Positions 8,543 through 19,243 of a DNA stretch of 64,000 nucleotides are shown piece by piece. The notes under the pieces are model-generated. The model saw only the letters and a program-made list of their open reading frames with translations. It had not been told where the DNA came from and did not search any database. Location: positions 744,001 to 808,000 of the forward strand of contig NZ_JACDXJ010000001.1 of NCBI RefSeq assembly GCF_013520865.1, given 5' to 3'. The translations under genes and the position numbers were made by a program. This DNA comes from Microvirga mediterraneensis (GTDB lineage: Bacteria; Pseudomonadota; Alphaproteobacteria; Rhizobiales; Beijerinckiaceae). The stretch's first letter is position 1; every line of letters begins with the position of its first letter.

Positions 8543-8563
8543 AGATTCTTAGATTCAAAGATT
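8543..8563 (+). repeat. Three AGATT iterons at exact 8-base spacing
   Basis: AGATT occurs at 8543, 8551 and 8559 in phase, inside the AT-rich segment between the DnaA/CtrA-site region and the hemE start. Two copies are part of GATTC (GANTC) sites. The array is a candidate unwinding element or initiator-binding array; no protein is known for it. Confidence 0.6.
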
Positions 8564-8583
8564 ATATTTTTAAGAGAGGGCCT

Positions 8584-9621
8584 GTGAGCGAACGTCCCAC
8601 CAAAGCGATCCTCCGCGTGCTGAACGGCGAGCCGGTCTGGCCGCTTCCGATCTGGATCATGCGCCAGGCCGGCCGCTACCTGCCGGAATACCGGGAGACT
8701 CGGAAGCAGGCGGGCTCCTTCCTCGATCTCTGCTACAATCCAAGGCTTGCCGAGGAAGTGACCCTCCAGCCGATCCGGCGCTTCGGCTTCGACGCCTCGA
8801 TCCTGTTCTCGGACATCCTGGTCATTCCCCATGCGCTCGGCCAGGACGTGCGCTTCGTCGAGAACGAGGGGCCCAAGCTCGATCCGGTGACCACCGAGAA
8901 GGATTTCTCGCGGCTGGCCGACGAGCTGCCGCTGGAGCGGCTCGATCCGGTCTTCGAGACCCTGGACCGCCTGAGCAAATCTCTGCCGAAGGAGACGACC
9001 CTTCTCGGCTTCTGCGGCGCGCCTTGGACGGTGGCGAGCTACATGATCGCCGGCAAGGGCACCCCCGACCAGGCACCGGCCCGGCTCACCGCCTATCGCG
9101 ACCCCGCCTTCATGGATGCGCTGATCGACAAACTGGTGCGGGCCTCCACGGCCTATCTCATCCGCCAGATCGATGCGGGCGCCGAGGCGGTGCAGATCTT
9201 CGAGAGCTTCGGCTCGGCCCTGCCGCCCGCTCTATTCGACCGTCTGTCCCTGAACCCGATCCGCCGGATGGTGGAGGGTCTTAAACAGGCTCGTCCCCAG
9301 GCCAAGGTGATCGTCTTCGTGCGCGGGGGAGGGGCCAATCTCCATCGCTTCGCCTCGGCTGGGATCGGCGATGGGCTCGCCCTCGACTGGACCCTCGATC
9401 CGGCCGTCGTGCTGCCGACCATGCCAGACACGGTCGCGACCCAGGGCAATCTCGATCCCCTGGCGCTGATCGCCGGCGGGGCGGCTTTGACCGACGGCGT
9501 CGATCACATCCTGGGCGCGGTGCGCGGACGCCCGCACATCTTCAATCTTGGGCACGGCATCCTGCCGGAGACACCGATCGAGCATGTCGCCCAGATGATC
9601 GCTCGCGTGCGGGGAGCCTGA
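8584..9621 (+). CDS. hemE: Uroporphyrinogen decarboxylase
   Basis: HemE removes four acetate carboxyl groups from uroporphyrinogen III to give coproporphyrinogen III in haem synthesis. The 345-residue protein begins with the GTG at 8584-8586, preceded by AGAGAGG; the longer frame runs into the origin and is not needed. Diagnostic motifs are PIWIMRQAGRYLPEYR (substrate-binding Arg residues), the catalytic Asp region FDASILFSDILVIPHALGQ, GFCGAPWTVASYM, and NLGHGILPETP near the C-terminus. The hemJ start follows five bases after the stop, so the two haem genes form an operon adjoining oriC. Confidence 0.97.
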   Translation: MSERPTKAILRVLNGEPVWPLPIWIMRQAGRYLPEYRETRKQAGSFLDLCYNPRLAEEVTLQPIRRFGFDASILFSDILVIPHALGQDVRFVENEGPKLDPVTTEKDFSRLADELPLERLDPVFETLDRLSKSLPKETTLLGFCGAPWTVASYMIAGKGTPDQAPARLTAYRDPAFMDALIDKLVRASTAYLIRQIDAGAEAVQIFESFGSALPPALFDRLSLNPIRRMVEGLKQARPQAKVIVFVRGGGANLHRFASAGIGDGLALDWTLDPAVVLPTMPDTVATQGNLDPLALIAGGAALTDGVDHILGAVRGRPHIFNLGHGILPETPIEHVAQMIARVRGA

Positions 9622-9626
9622 TCGCC

Positions 9627-10052
9627 ATGCTCTATCTCTGGCTCAAGGCGTTCCACGTGATCGCCGTCATCGCGTGGATGGCCGGCATGCTCTATCTGCC
9701 GCGCCTCTTCGTCTATCATTGCGACGCCCCGAAGGGCTCGATCCAGTCCGAGACCTTCAAGATCATGGAGCGGCGCCTGCTCAAGGCCATCATCAACCCG
9801 GCCATGGTGGTGACCTGGGTGCTCGGGCTGTATCTCCTCTGGGACGGCGGCTGGTACACCTCCGGCTGGATGCACGCCAAGATCGCTCTCGTGCTGATCA
9901 TGTCCGGCCTGCACGGGGTCTACGTGAAGCGGCTCAAGGAGTTCGCTGCGGACAGGAACACGAAGCCGGCGAAATATTATCGCATCCTCAATGAGGTCCC
10001 GACGCTCCTCCTGATCGGCATCGTGATCCTGGTGATCGTGAAGCCGTTCTGA
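9627..10052 (+). CDS. hemJ: Protoporphyrinogen oxidase HemJ
   Basis: HemJ is the membrane-embedded oxidase that converts protoporphyrinogen IX to protoporphyrin IX in many alphaproteobacteria and cyanobacteria. The 141-residue protein is strongly hydrophobic, with about four membrane helices (residues 1-22, 54-72, 80-98 and 122-140). It has the family signatures LKAFHVIAVIAWMAGMLYLPRLFVYH, with conserved His and Arg, and WMHAKIALVLIMSGLHG. It directly follows hemE, supporting a haem-biosynthesis operon. Confidence 0.95.
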   Translation: MLYLWLKAFHVIAVIAWMAGMLYLPRLFVYHCDAPKGSIQSETFKIMERRLLKAIINPAMVVTWVLGLYLLWDGGWYTSGWMHAKIALVLIMSGLHGVYVKRLKEFAADRNTKPAKYYRILNEVPTLLLIGIVILVIVKPF

Positions 10053-10116
10053 CGGCTTTGCAGGTGCGGAGTTCCGGGTCCAGAGTGAAACCTAGGATCG
10101 TGTGGCGAGGATAGCG

Positions 10117-10151
10117 CTGAACCCCCTCTCCCTGAGGGAGAGGGGGTTCAG
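10117..10151. repeat. Perfect 16-base inverted repeat between hemJ and rho
   Basis: Arms 10117-10132 and 10136-10151 are exact reverse complements with a three-base loop. The stem is pyrimidine-rich on one arm and purine-rich on the other. No U-tract follows, so it is not a classical terminator. A diverged relative of the stem (ctccctctcc ... gggggagggg) lies just upstream of yggS near 26038-26060, so this may be a dispersed palindrome. Confidence 0.75.
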
Positions 10152-10418
10152 AGTCTCATTCTGCCGTCGATCCAAATCCTGGCTTTGCCCGGCCCGAAAT
10201 GACCCTTTTGGATTCAATCCTTCAAAGCCTCTTGAGCCTGGGTGCGAATGAGGCTAAATAAGAATCCTCCTCCTCTACAGACAGGTGCGCTGCACGGGGC
10301 CCCCAGGGCTCTCTCTCAAGTCACCCCTCGTGAACTGAGCGGCCCTGTCGAACGTTTCCCCGATCTCCTCCGCGTACAGCCCCATCTGCCCGCGAATTTA
10401 CCCCGAGAGTGTTCCCCG

Positions 10419-11684
10419 ATGAGGGAAATCAAACTTCAAGACCTGAAATCCAAGACGCCCACCGAACTCATCGCCTTCGCCGAAGAGCTCGAGGTCGAGA
10501 ACGCGAGCACCATGCGCAAGCAGGAGCTCATGTTCGCCATCCTCAAGCAGCTGGCGGCACGCGAGGTGGAAATCATCGGCGCGGGCGTGGTCGAGGTGCT
10601 GCAGGACGGCTTCGGCTTCCTGCGCTCGGCCGATTCGAACTACCTTCCGGGCCCCGACGACATCTATGTCAGCCCAAGCCAGATCCGGAAATTCGGCCTG
10701 CGCACCGGCGACACGGTGGACGGCCCGATCCGCGGCCCGAAGGAAGGCGAGCGTTATTTCGCCCTGCTCAAGGTCAACACGATCAATTTCGAGGATCCCG
10801 AGAAGATCCGGCACAAGGTCCATTTCGACAACCTGACGCCGCTCTTCCCGCACGAGCGCTTCAAGCTCGAGCTCGACGATCCGACCCGCAAGGACTTCTC
10901 GCCGCGGATCATCGACATCGTGTCGCCCATCGGCAAGGGCCAGCGCGCGCTCATCGTGGCGCCGCCCCGCACCGGTAAGACGGTGCTGATGCAGAACGTC
11001 GCGCAGTCGATCACCACCAACCATCCCGAGTGCTACCTCATCGTGCTGCTCATCGACGAGCGCCCGGAGGAAGTGACCGACATGCAGCGCTCCGTGAAGG
11101 GCGAGGTCGTGGCCTCCACCTTCGACGAGCCGGCGACCCGCCACGTGCAAGTGGCCGAGATGGTGATCGAGAAGGCCAAGCGCCTCGTGGAGCACGGCCG
11201 CGACGTGGTCATCCTGCTCGACTCGATCACCCGCCTGGGCCGCGCCTACAACACGGTGGTGCCGTCCTCCGGCAAGGTGCTCACCGGCGGTGTTGACGCC
11301 AACGCCCTGCAGCGCCCGAAGCGCTTCTTCGGCGCGGCGCGCAACATCGAGGAGGGCGGTTCGCTCACCATCATCGCCACCGCGCTGATCGATACCGGCT
11401 CGCGTATGGACGAGGTGATCTTCGAAGAGTTCAAGGGCACCGGCAACTCGGAAATCATCCTCGACCGCAAGGTCGCCGACAAGCGCACCTTCCCGGCCAT
11501 CGACATCACCCGGTCCGGCACCCGCAAGGAAGAGCTGCTGGTCCCGTCGGACACGCTCAAGAAGATGTACGTGCTGCGCCGCATCCTCAACCCGATGGGC
11601 ACGGTCGACGCCATCGAGTTCCTGCTCGACAAGCTGCGCCAGACCAAGTCGAATCAGGAATTCTTCGACTCGATGAACACCTGA
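10419..11684 (+). CDS. rho: Transcription termination factor Rho
   Basis: Rho is the hexameric RNA helicase that terminates untranslated transcripts. The 421-residue protein has the N-terminal Rho-N helices ([20 protein letters not shown]), the cold-shock-like RNA-binding domain ([20 protein letters not shown]), the Walker A loop [12 protein letters not shown] near residues 180-190, the Walker B region [16 protein letters not shown], and the secondary RNA-binding loops. I placed the start at the ATG at 10419 because it gives the family N-terminus; the extra frame upstream is leader sequence. A 366-base leader with a palindrome precedes it and a strong terminator follows. Rho leaders are often autoregulated, but nothing here proves that. 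Confidence 0.97.
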   Translation: MREIKLQDLKSKTPTELIAFAEELEVENASTMRKQELMFAILKQLAAREVEIIGAGVVEVLQDGFGFLRSADSNYLPGPDDIYVSPSQIRKFGLRTGDTVDGPIRGPKEGERYFALLKVNTINFEDPEKIRHKVHFDNLTPLFPHERFKLELDDPTRKDFSPRIIDIVSPIGKGQRALIVAPPRTGKTVLMQNVAQSITTNHPECYLIVLLIDERPEEVTDMQRSVKGEVVASTFDEPATRHVQVAEMVIEKAKRLVEHGRDVVILLDSITRLGRAYNTVVPSSGKVLTGGVDANALQRPKRFFGAARNIEEGGSLTIIATALIDTGSRMDEVIFEEFKGTGNSEIILDRKVADKRTFPAIDITRSGTRKEELLVPSDTLKKMYVLRRILNPMGTVDAIEFLLDKLRQTKSNQEFFDSMNT

Positions 11685-11713
11685 GGCGGACCCTTCGCCT
11701 CCGACCATCAGAG

Positions 11714-11749
11714 CCCCATCCTCTCTGCCTGAGAGGATGGGGTTTTCGT
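11714..11749 (+). terminator. Intrinsic terminator of rho
   Basis: Twelve-base arms 11714-11725 and 11731-11742 pair perfectly around a five-base loop and are followed by a T-rich tail (TTTTCGTTT). It lies 29 bases after the rho stop and just before the opposite-strand mini-gene. Confidence 0.9.
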
Positions 11750-11755
11750 TTGCCC

Positions 11756-11854
11756 TCACAGCACGCCCATGAGCCACAGGATGATCAGGGTCAGCACGGC
11801 GGACACCAGGAGCGAACCTGCGCAGCCCAGGCGGTTCGAGAAGACAAAAAACAT
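11756..11854 (-). CDS. Single-pass membrane mini-protein (32 residues)
   Basis: A 32-codon frame starts with ATG at 11852-11854, preceded by the good ribosome-binding sequence AGGAGC, and ends in TGA at 11756-11758. The product opens MFFVFSNRLGCAGSLL and continues as one hydrophobic helix to the end (VLTLIILWLMGVL), so it is a predicted single-pass membrane peptide with a short FSNRLGC head. It starts 25 bases after the stop of the DMT transporter gene on the same strand and may be co-transcribed with it. Function unknown; conservation would be the deciding test. Confidence 0.6.
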   Translation of the reverse strand: MFFVFSNRLGCAGSLLVSAVLTLIILWLMGVL

Positions 11855-11879
11855 CGCCGCTCCTGTGATCCGTCCCGCA

Positions 11880-12800
11880 TCACCGCTTCACGGCTGAACC
11901 GAAGACGCCGCTCGCGAGCGCAACGCCGACGGACGCCAATGTTATCCCGACAAGTGCGGCGGCATCCGGGATCTCGCCGAGCAGGGGAACGGCGATCACC
12001 GCCGCCAGCACGATCGACAGGGGCGACACGGCAGCCGCCCGTGAAGCGCCGAGGTAATCGATGGCGAGCCCGTAGAGAACGATGCCGACGACGCCTGAGA
12101 AGAAACCCTGCACGATGGCCTGCAGGATCACGGACCCGGCCAATCCGTGGTCGAGCGCCTGGACCAGGGACGGAGCGCCCAAGGGCAGGAGGATCAGGAA
12201 TGACCACATCCCGATGAGAGCGGCGGCCTCGAGGGCGGACAAGCCGCTGCGGCGATAGGCATGGGTGTAGATCCCCCACAGGCAGGCGCCGCCCAAGAGC
12301 AGCACATGCCCACGCCAGGCACCGTTGCCGGCAAACAGCAATCCATAGCCGCCAATACAGAGGGCGCCGATCAGGATGAGGACAAATCCCGCGATTCTGG
12401 CGCGTCCGAGATGCTCGCCAAAGACGAGCCAGCCGATCATCGCCACGAAAAGCGGCATGGTGCCGGGCAGAAGCGGCCCGATCTCCGCCGCCGGGGCAAA
12501 TTGCATGCCGAGGGCGACCACGAAAAAGAACGGAGCTCCGGATCCGAGGAGCCCGATCCCTTTGAGCAAACCCAGTTTCTTCGGAAATAATCCGATCCGC
12601 CAGCTGATGGGAAGCAGCAGGAGCGCTGGAACGCCGAACCGAAGGAGGCCAACGGCGGCCGGCTTCAGGTCGTGCGTCACCGCGTGGCGGGTCGCGACGA
12701 GCCAGACCGCCCAGATGGTGACGGTTGCAAAAGCGACAAGCCAGCCGACGAAGGCCGGGCGGTTTCCAGACAGGGGCGTGGGACAGGTGAAATCGGACAT
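11880..12800 (-). CDS. EamA/DMT-family transporter (metabolite exporter-like)
   Basis: A 306-residue inner-membrane protein of the drug/metabolite transporter superfamily, with about ten hydrophobic helices arranged as two EamA repeats (first repeat around residues 15-140, second around 155-300). Such proteins export amino acids or other small metabolites. The start ATG at 12798-12800 gives MSDFTCPTPLSGNRPAF before the first helix. It is divergent from an Lrp/AsnC-family gene across 121 bases, a pairing common for amino-acid exporters. The substrate is not known. Confidence 0.85.
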   Translation of the reverse strand: MSDFTCPTPLSGNRPAFVGWLVAFATVTIWAVWLVATRHAVTHDLKPAAVGLLRFGVPALLLLPISWRIGLFPKKLGLLKGIGLLGSGAPFFFVVALGMQFAPAAEIGPLLPGTMPLFVAMIGWLVFGEHLGRARIAGFVLILIGALCIGGYGLLFAGNGAWRGHVLLLGGACLWGIYTHAYRRSGLSALEAAALIGMWSFLILLPLGAPSLVQALDHGLAGSVILQAIVQGFFSGVVGIVLYGLAIDYLGASRAAAVSPLSIVLAAVIAVPLLGEIPDAAALVGITLASVGVALASGVFGSAVKR

Positions 12801-12921
12801 GGCATGCCTCCTTGATCTCGTGAGCATAGGCTTGCCGGGGAGGGCATGTCCTTGCGAAGTTCGGCTTGATGCTTGCTCGTTCTTGGCAGAAAATTGCGCC
12901 TGGATCCCATCGTGTACAACC

Positions 12922-13431
12922 ATGCCTTATATCAATCTCGACGCTATCGACCTGCGCATCCTGAATGCACTTCAGGCTGACGGACGACTCACCAATCAAG
13001 AACTGGCCGATCAGATCGGCCTTTCGCCCTCGCCATGCCTGCGTCGCGTACGGCGTCTGGAGCGCGACGGCTTCATTCGCAGCTACCGGGCCGTACTGGA
13101 TCGGGACTCCGTGGGTCTCGGCCTCACGGTCTTCATCGAGATCAAGGTGGAAAAACACTCCCGCGACAATGCGCAGGCGCTTCAGCAGGCGCTCGCCGCC
13201 ATGCCCGAGGTGGTGGCTTGCCACATGGTTTCCGGCACGGCCGACTTCATCGCCGAGATCGTGGTGACCAATCTCAAGGCTTACGAGAAGCTCCTGACGG
13301 AAAAACTCCTGGTGCTGCCGATGATCGGCGACATCCGCTCCAATTTCGCCCTCACCCGCGTGAAATCCGACGCGGGCCTGCCCCTTACGCATCTCAAGCG
13401 CGGATCGGAGCGGCAGGAGCCGGATTGTTGA
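12922..13431 (+). CDS. Lrp/AsnC-family transcriptional regulator
   Basis: A 169-residue feast/famine regulator. Residues 5-62 form the AsnC-type helix-turn-helix (LDAIDLRILNALQADGRLT, LSPSPCLRRVRRLERDGFI); residues 70-150 form the RAM ligand-binding domain (VFIEIKVEKHS, MPEVVACHMVSGTADFIAEI). It is transcribed away from the EamA transporter, which is its most likely target, with an amino acid as the probable effector (inference). The translation start is the ATG at 12922; no strong ribosome-binding site is obvious. Confidence 0.92.
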   Translation: MPYINLDAIDLRILNALQADGRLTNQELADQIGLSPSPCLRRVRRLERDGFIRSYRAVLDRDSVGLGLTVFIEIKVEKHSRDNAQALQQALAAMPEVVACHMVSGTADFIAEIVVTNLKAYEKLLTEKLLVLPMIGDIRSNFALTRVKSDAGLPLTHLKRGSERQEPDC

Positions 13432-13587
13432 GAACTTCGTTTCTCTCCCCGCCGCATGTCGGACGTTTCCGACTTGCGCTGGAGGAAACCGGGTCGCGGG
13501 CAAACCCGAAACCTTATGTTTGTGGCCTTGCGCATCTTTTCACGCGAAGCCGATGCCCGCTTTTGCGTTCGATCCTCTGATTGCCGC

Positions 13588-15612
<2,025 letters not shown>

Positions 15613-15718
15613 GTCTGCTCCGGCGTCGGCTTTCCAGGGTTGCCGACCTGGGTTCGCGGCTCGTGGCCTTAAGACTTCATCAACCTTAAATCCTCTCAAG
15701 ATGACGAGGTTCATCCCC

Positions 15719-17029
15719 ATGCGTTCCGACGACACGATCTTCGCCATCGCCTCCGGTCACGGCCGCGCCGCCGTATGCCTGATCCGGATCAGCGGGCCGG
15801 AGAGCCGCAGGATCCTGGAGCTGATGGCCGGGAGGATGCCTGAGCCCCGGCGCGCAGTCGTGCGCACCCTCAAGGATCCGGTGACCGGCGAAGCGCTCGA
15901 CCAAGCGCTCGTGCTGTGGATGCCAGGCCCTGGAAGCTTCACCGGCGAGGATCAGGCCGAACTCCAGATCCATGGCGGGTTGGCGACTCGGGCCGCGGTT
16001 CTGCGCGCCCTCGGTTCCCTGGACAATTGCCGCGCGGCGGAAGCGGGTGAGTTCACCCGAAGGGCCTTCCTCAACGGGCGGATGGATCTTGCCCAGGTCG
16101 AAGGCCTGGCGGACATCATCGATGCCGAGACGGAGGCGCAGCGCCGGCAGGCCATGCGCCAGCTCGGCGGGCGGATGGGGAATGCCGCCGAGGGTTGGCG
16201 CGAAAGCGTGCTGCAGGTTCTGGCGCTTCTCGAGGCGAGCCTCGATTTCTCCGACGAGGGGGACGTGCCGGAGAATCTCGAGGCGGAGATCCTGCAGATG
16301 ATCGACCGGGTGGGCGGCGAGATCGGCCAAGCCTTGGCGAACCGCAGCGGCGAGCGCCTGCGCGACGGCCTGACCGTCGTGCTGGCGGGTCCACCCAATG
16401 CGGGCAAGTCGACCCTTATGAACGCGCTCGCCCGGCGCGACGTGGCCATCGTGTCGCCGATTGCCGGGACCACCCGCGATGTGATCGAGGTCCATTGCGA
16501 CCTGGGCGGACTGCCCGTGATCATCGTCGATACGGCAGGCCTGCGGGAGAGCGCCGATGTGGTCGAGCAGGAGGGCGTGTCCCGCGCCCGCGCCCGGGCG
16601 GAGAACGCCGACCTTGTGCTCTGGCTCGTCCCACCGGAAGGCGAGGAGACGGCGCCACCCCAGGCGCGGCGCCTCGTGCGCGTCGGGACGAAGTTGGATC
16701 TCAGCGGGTCCCGGCAAGATTGCGACCTGACGATTGCGGCTGCGACCGGTGAGGGTCTGCCGGAGCTGATCGCACGCCTGGAAGAGGAAGCCGCCGCGCT
16801 GATGGGGCAGGGGGATGCCATCGTGACCCGTGAGCGTCACCGCAAAGCCCTTGAGCGCGCCCATGCGGCTTTGGGCCGTTCCCGGGCGATGCTTGTGAAC
16901 CACGGACCTCTCGAACTGGCCGCCGAGGAAGCTCGGATGGCAGCCCGGGCCATTGGCGAGATCACCGGCCGGGTGGACGTGGAGGATGTGCTGGACCGCC
17001 TGTTCTCCAGCTTCTGCATCGGCAAGTAA
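15719..17029 (+). CDS. mnmE: tRNA modification GTPase MnmE (TrmE)
   Basis: MnmE works with MnmG to put the 5-carboxymethylaminomethyl group on U34 of tRNAs reading split codon boxes. The 436-residue product has the tetrahydrofolate-binding N-terminal domain ([20 protein letters not shown]), a helical domain, and the inserted G domain with Walker [15 protein letters not shown] near residue 223, DTAG at switch II, and a G4 motif with Thr in place of Asn (TKLD). It ends with the invariant FCIGK containing the essential Cys. The start could also be an ATG six codons upstream at 15701; I prefer 15719 because GAGG lies nine bases before it. Confidence 0.96.
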   Translation: MRSDDTIFAIASGHGRAAVCLIRISGPESRRILELMAGRMPEPRRAVVRTLKDPVTGEALDQALVLWMPGPGSFTGEDQAELQIHGGLATRAAVLRALGSLDNCRAAEAGEFTRRAFLNGRMDLAQVEGLADIIDAETEAQRRQAMRQLGGRMGNAAEGWRESVLQVLALLEASLDFSDEGDVPENLEAEILQMIDRVGGEIGQALANRSGERLRDGLTVVLAGPPNAGKSTLMNALARRDVAIVSPIAGTTRDVIEVHCDLGGLPVIIVDTAGLRESADVVEQEGVSRARARAENADLVLWLVPPEGEETAPPQARRLVRVGTKLDLSGSRQDCDLTIAAATGEGLPELIARLEEEAAALMGQGDAIVTRERHRKALERAHAALGRSRAMLVNHGPLELAAEEARMAARAIGEITGRVDVEDVLDRLFSSFCIGK

Positions 17030-17161
17030 CGAAGCGCTCAGTAACTTTGAATCGAATCGGTGGGAGCCGGAATTCAGATGTTCACGAATCGGTGGAACAA
17101 TGCTGAATCGGGTGGGCACATCCTGTGAATGGAATGTGCAGAACAGGGGGCCGGTCCAGAA

Positions 17162-17177
17162 TGTTTCACGTGAAACA
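17162..17177. promoter_or_regulatory. parS: parS centromere site 1
   Basis: A perfect 16-base palindrome TGTTTCACGTGAAACA, the consensus ParB-binding sequence, in the gap between mnmE and mnmG. parA and parB lie 2.7 kb downstream and the putative oriC about 8.7 kb to the left, so it is very probably a functional nucleation site for the partition complex. Confidence 0.95.
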
Positions 17178-17348
17178 TTTTGCCCTTTTGACCTCTGTCG
17201 CGCAGGCCACTAGACCCAAGCCCATAGCGCGAAAAAAATGGTTCTAATTCTTAGTGCCGGGCTGATGCGCCCAGCGTGACGAGTGTGTCGAGCGAGTTCC
17301 GAAGGTGCATATCTACCCCGGACACGATGCTCCACGATGGAGAAGGTC

Positions 17349-19232
17349 ATGAGTGAGGTGTTCGATGTGATCGTCGTGGGCGGGGGGCACGCTGGCTCCG
17401 AGGCAGCCGCGGCGGCGGCCCGCATGGGCGCGCGCACGGCCCTCGTCACGCACAGGCTGGCAACCATCGGGTCCATGTCCTGCAACCCGGCCATCGGTGG
17501 TCTCGGCAAGGGTCACCTTGTGCGCGAGATCGATGCCCTAGACGGGATCATGGGACGCATTGCCGACAGGGCCGGCATCCAGTTCCGCCTGCTCAACCGC
17601 CGCAAGGGTCCCGCCGTCCGGGGGCCGCGCACCCAGGCGGACCGTAAACTTTACGCCCGCGCCATGCAGGCCGAGCTGCTGCAGACGCCGAACCTGACGA
17701 TCGTCGAAGGAGAGGCGGACGATCTTATCGTCCAGGATGGCCGGATCGCCGGCCTTCTCCTGACCGATGGACGCGCGCTCGCGGCCGGGGCCGTGGTGAT
17801 CACCACGGGCACCTTCCTGTCGGGTCTGATCTATATCGGCGAGAAGAAGATCCCGGCCGGCCGAATGGGCGAGCGCCCGTCCCTGGGCCTGCCGAAGACT
17901 TTCGCGCGGCTTGGTTTTACCCTGGGACGACTGAAGACCGGCACACCGCCTCGTCTTGACGGGCGGACCATCGATTGGGCCGGAATCGACAAGCAGGCCG
18001 CCGATGATGAGCCGGTGCCGTTTTCCCTGCTCACCACCCGGATCGAGAACCCACAGATCGAATGCGGCATTACGCGGACCACGGACAAGGTTCACGCGCT
18101 GATCCGGGAGAACCTGCATCGCTCGGCCATGTATTCCGGCGATATCCAGGGCAGGGGGCCCCGTTACTGCCCTTCCATCGAGGATAAGGTGGTGCGTTTC
18201 GGCGACCGTGACGGGCACCAGATCTTTCTTGAGCCCGAGGGTCTCGACGATAGCACTGTTTATCCGAATGGGATCTCGACCTCTCTTCCCGAGGACGTGC
18301 AGCTAGCCTTCCTGCAGCATATTCCGGGCCTGGAGAAGGTCCGTATGCTCCAGCCGGCTTATGCCATCGAGTACGATTATGTCGATCCGCGCAACCTGAC
18401 CGCCGCGCTCGAAACCAAGGCGGTTCAAGGCCTGTTCCTGGCCGGGCAGATCAACGGCACCACGGGCTACGAGGAAGCGGCCGCCCAGGGACTGGTGGCC
18501 GGGCTCAATGCGGCCCGTAGGGCTTCCGGCCAGGACGGAACCGTGTTCGACCGGGCCGAATCTTATATCGGCGTACTCATCGACGACTTGATCACCCGCG
18601 GGGTGAGTGAGCCCTACCGGATGTTCACCTCCCGCTCCGAGTATCGCCTGAGCCTGCGTATCGACAATGTGGATGAGCGGCTGACCGGCAAGGGCCTTGA
18701 GCTCGGCTGCGTCGGTGTGGAGCGCGAGAGGCATTTCCGGCAGTCGCAGGTGGAAACCCGTGAGACCCGGCAGCTCCTGCAGGCCTTGAGCTTGACACCT
18801 CAGGAAGCGTCCCGTCGCGGTCTTGAGCTGAACCAGGATGGGGTTCGCCGCTCGGCCTATCAGCTTTTGTCCTATCCGAACATCGGCTGGAATGACCTGA
18901 CACGGGTCTGGCCGGAGCTATCCACGGTCAGCGTTCCGGTAAAGGATCGGCTGGAGACCGACGCGACCTATGCAGTTTATCTCGACCGCCAGCAGGCCGA
19001 TATAGCCGCCTATCGCAGGGATGAGGGCGTCGTCCTGGAGGAGACCATCGACTTTCAGGGACTGCCGGGCCTTTCGAACGAGATCAAGGCCAAGCTCGAT
19101 CTCGTCCGTCCCAAGACCCTGGGGCAGGCGGCGCGGATCGAGGGGATCACGCCCGCTGCCCTGACCCTGCTTGCCGCCCATGCCCGCAAGGGGTCGGGTC
19201 GGGTAAGTCGCGTGGCCGAACCTTTGTCTTGA
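17349..19232 (+). CDS. mnmG: tRNA uridine-5-carboxymethylaminomethyl modification enzyme MnmG (GidA)
   Basis: MnmG is the FAD- and NADH-dependent partner of MnmE in U34 modification. The 627-residue protein starts [20 protein letters not shown] (FAD-binding Rossmann motif). It contains the GidA signatures [20 protein letters not shown] and [15 protein letters not shown], the conserved CGITRTTD around the essential Cys, and [13 protein letters not shown]. An ATG four codons earlier (17337) is in frame; 17349 is preferred for the GGAG eleven bases upstream. Its gap to mnmE is about 320 bases and holds a parS site. rsmG starts 11 bases after its stop. Confidence 0.97.
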   Translation: MSEVFDVIVVGGGHAGSEAAAAAARMGARTALVTHRLATIGSMSCNPAIGGLGKGHLVREIDALDGIMGRIADRAGIQFRLLNRRKGPAVRGPRTQADRKLYARAMQAELLQTPNLTIVEGEADDLIVQDGRIAGLLLTDGRALAAGAVVITTGTFLSGLIYIGEKKIPAGRMGERPSLGLPKTFARLGFTLGRLKTGTPPRLDGRTIDWAGIDKQAADDEPVPFSLLTTRIENPQIECGITRTTDKVHALIRENLHRSAMYSGDIQGRGPRYCPSIEDKVVRFGDRDGHQIFLEPEGLDDSTVYPNGISTSLPEDVQLAFLQHIPGLEKVRMLQPAYAIEYDYVDPRNLTAALETKAVQGLFLAGQINGTTGYEEAAAQGLVAGLNAARRASGQDGTVFDRAESYIGVLIDDLITRGVSEPYRMFTSRSEYRLSLRIDNVDERLTGKGLELGCVGVERERHFRQSQVETRETRQLLQALSLTPQEASRRGLELNQDGVRRSAYQLLSYPNIGWNDLTRVWPELSTVSVPVKDRLETDATYAVYLDRQQADIAAYRRDEGVVLEETIDFQGLPGLSNEIKAKLDLVRPKTLGQAARIEGITPAALTLLAAHARKGSGRVSRVAEPLS

Positions 19233-19243
19233 CGGAAACTCCT

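Larger units (their letters stand above)
8204..8583. other. Putative chromosomal replication origin (oriC)
   Basis: This 380-base gene-free stretch lies between ppsR (RP001 family) and hemE, the position of the mapped Caulobacter origin and a conserved alphaproteobacterial origin neighbourhood. Seen directly: a perfect DnaA box at 8237-8245; two TGTGGA half-cores 11 bases apart (8485 and 8496); a TTAA-N7-TTAAC CtrA-type site at 8458-8473 and a TTAA-N7-TTAA at 8399-8413; nine GANTC sites between 8226 and 8556; and an AT-rich end (8537-8577) suited to unwinding. Genes on each side are mostly transcribed outward, as expected near an origin. Function is inferred. Confidence 0.82.
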
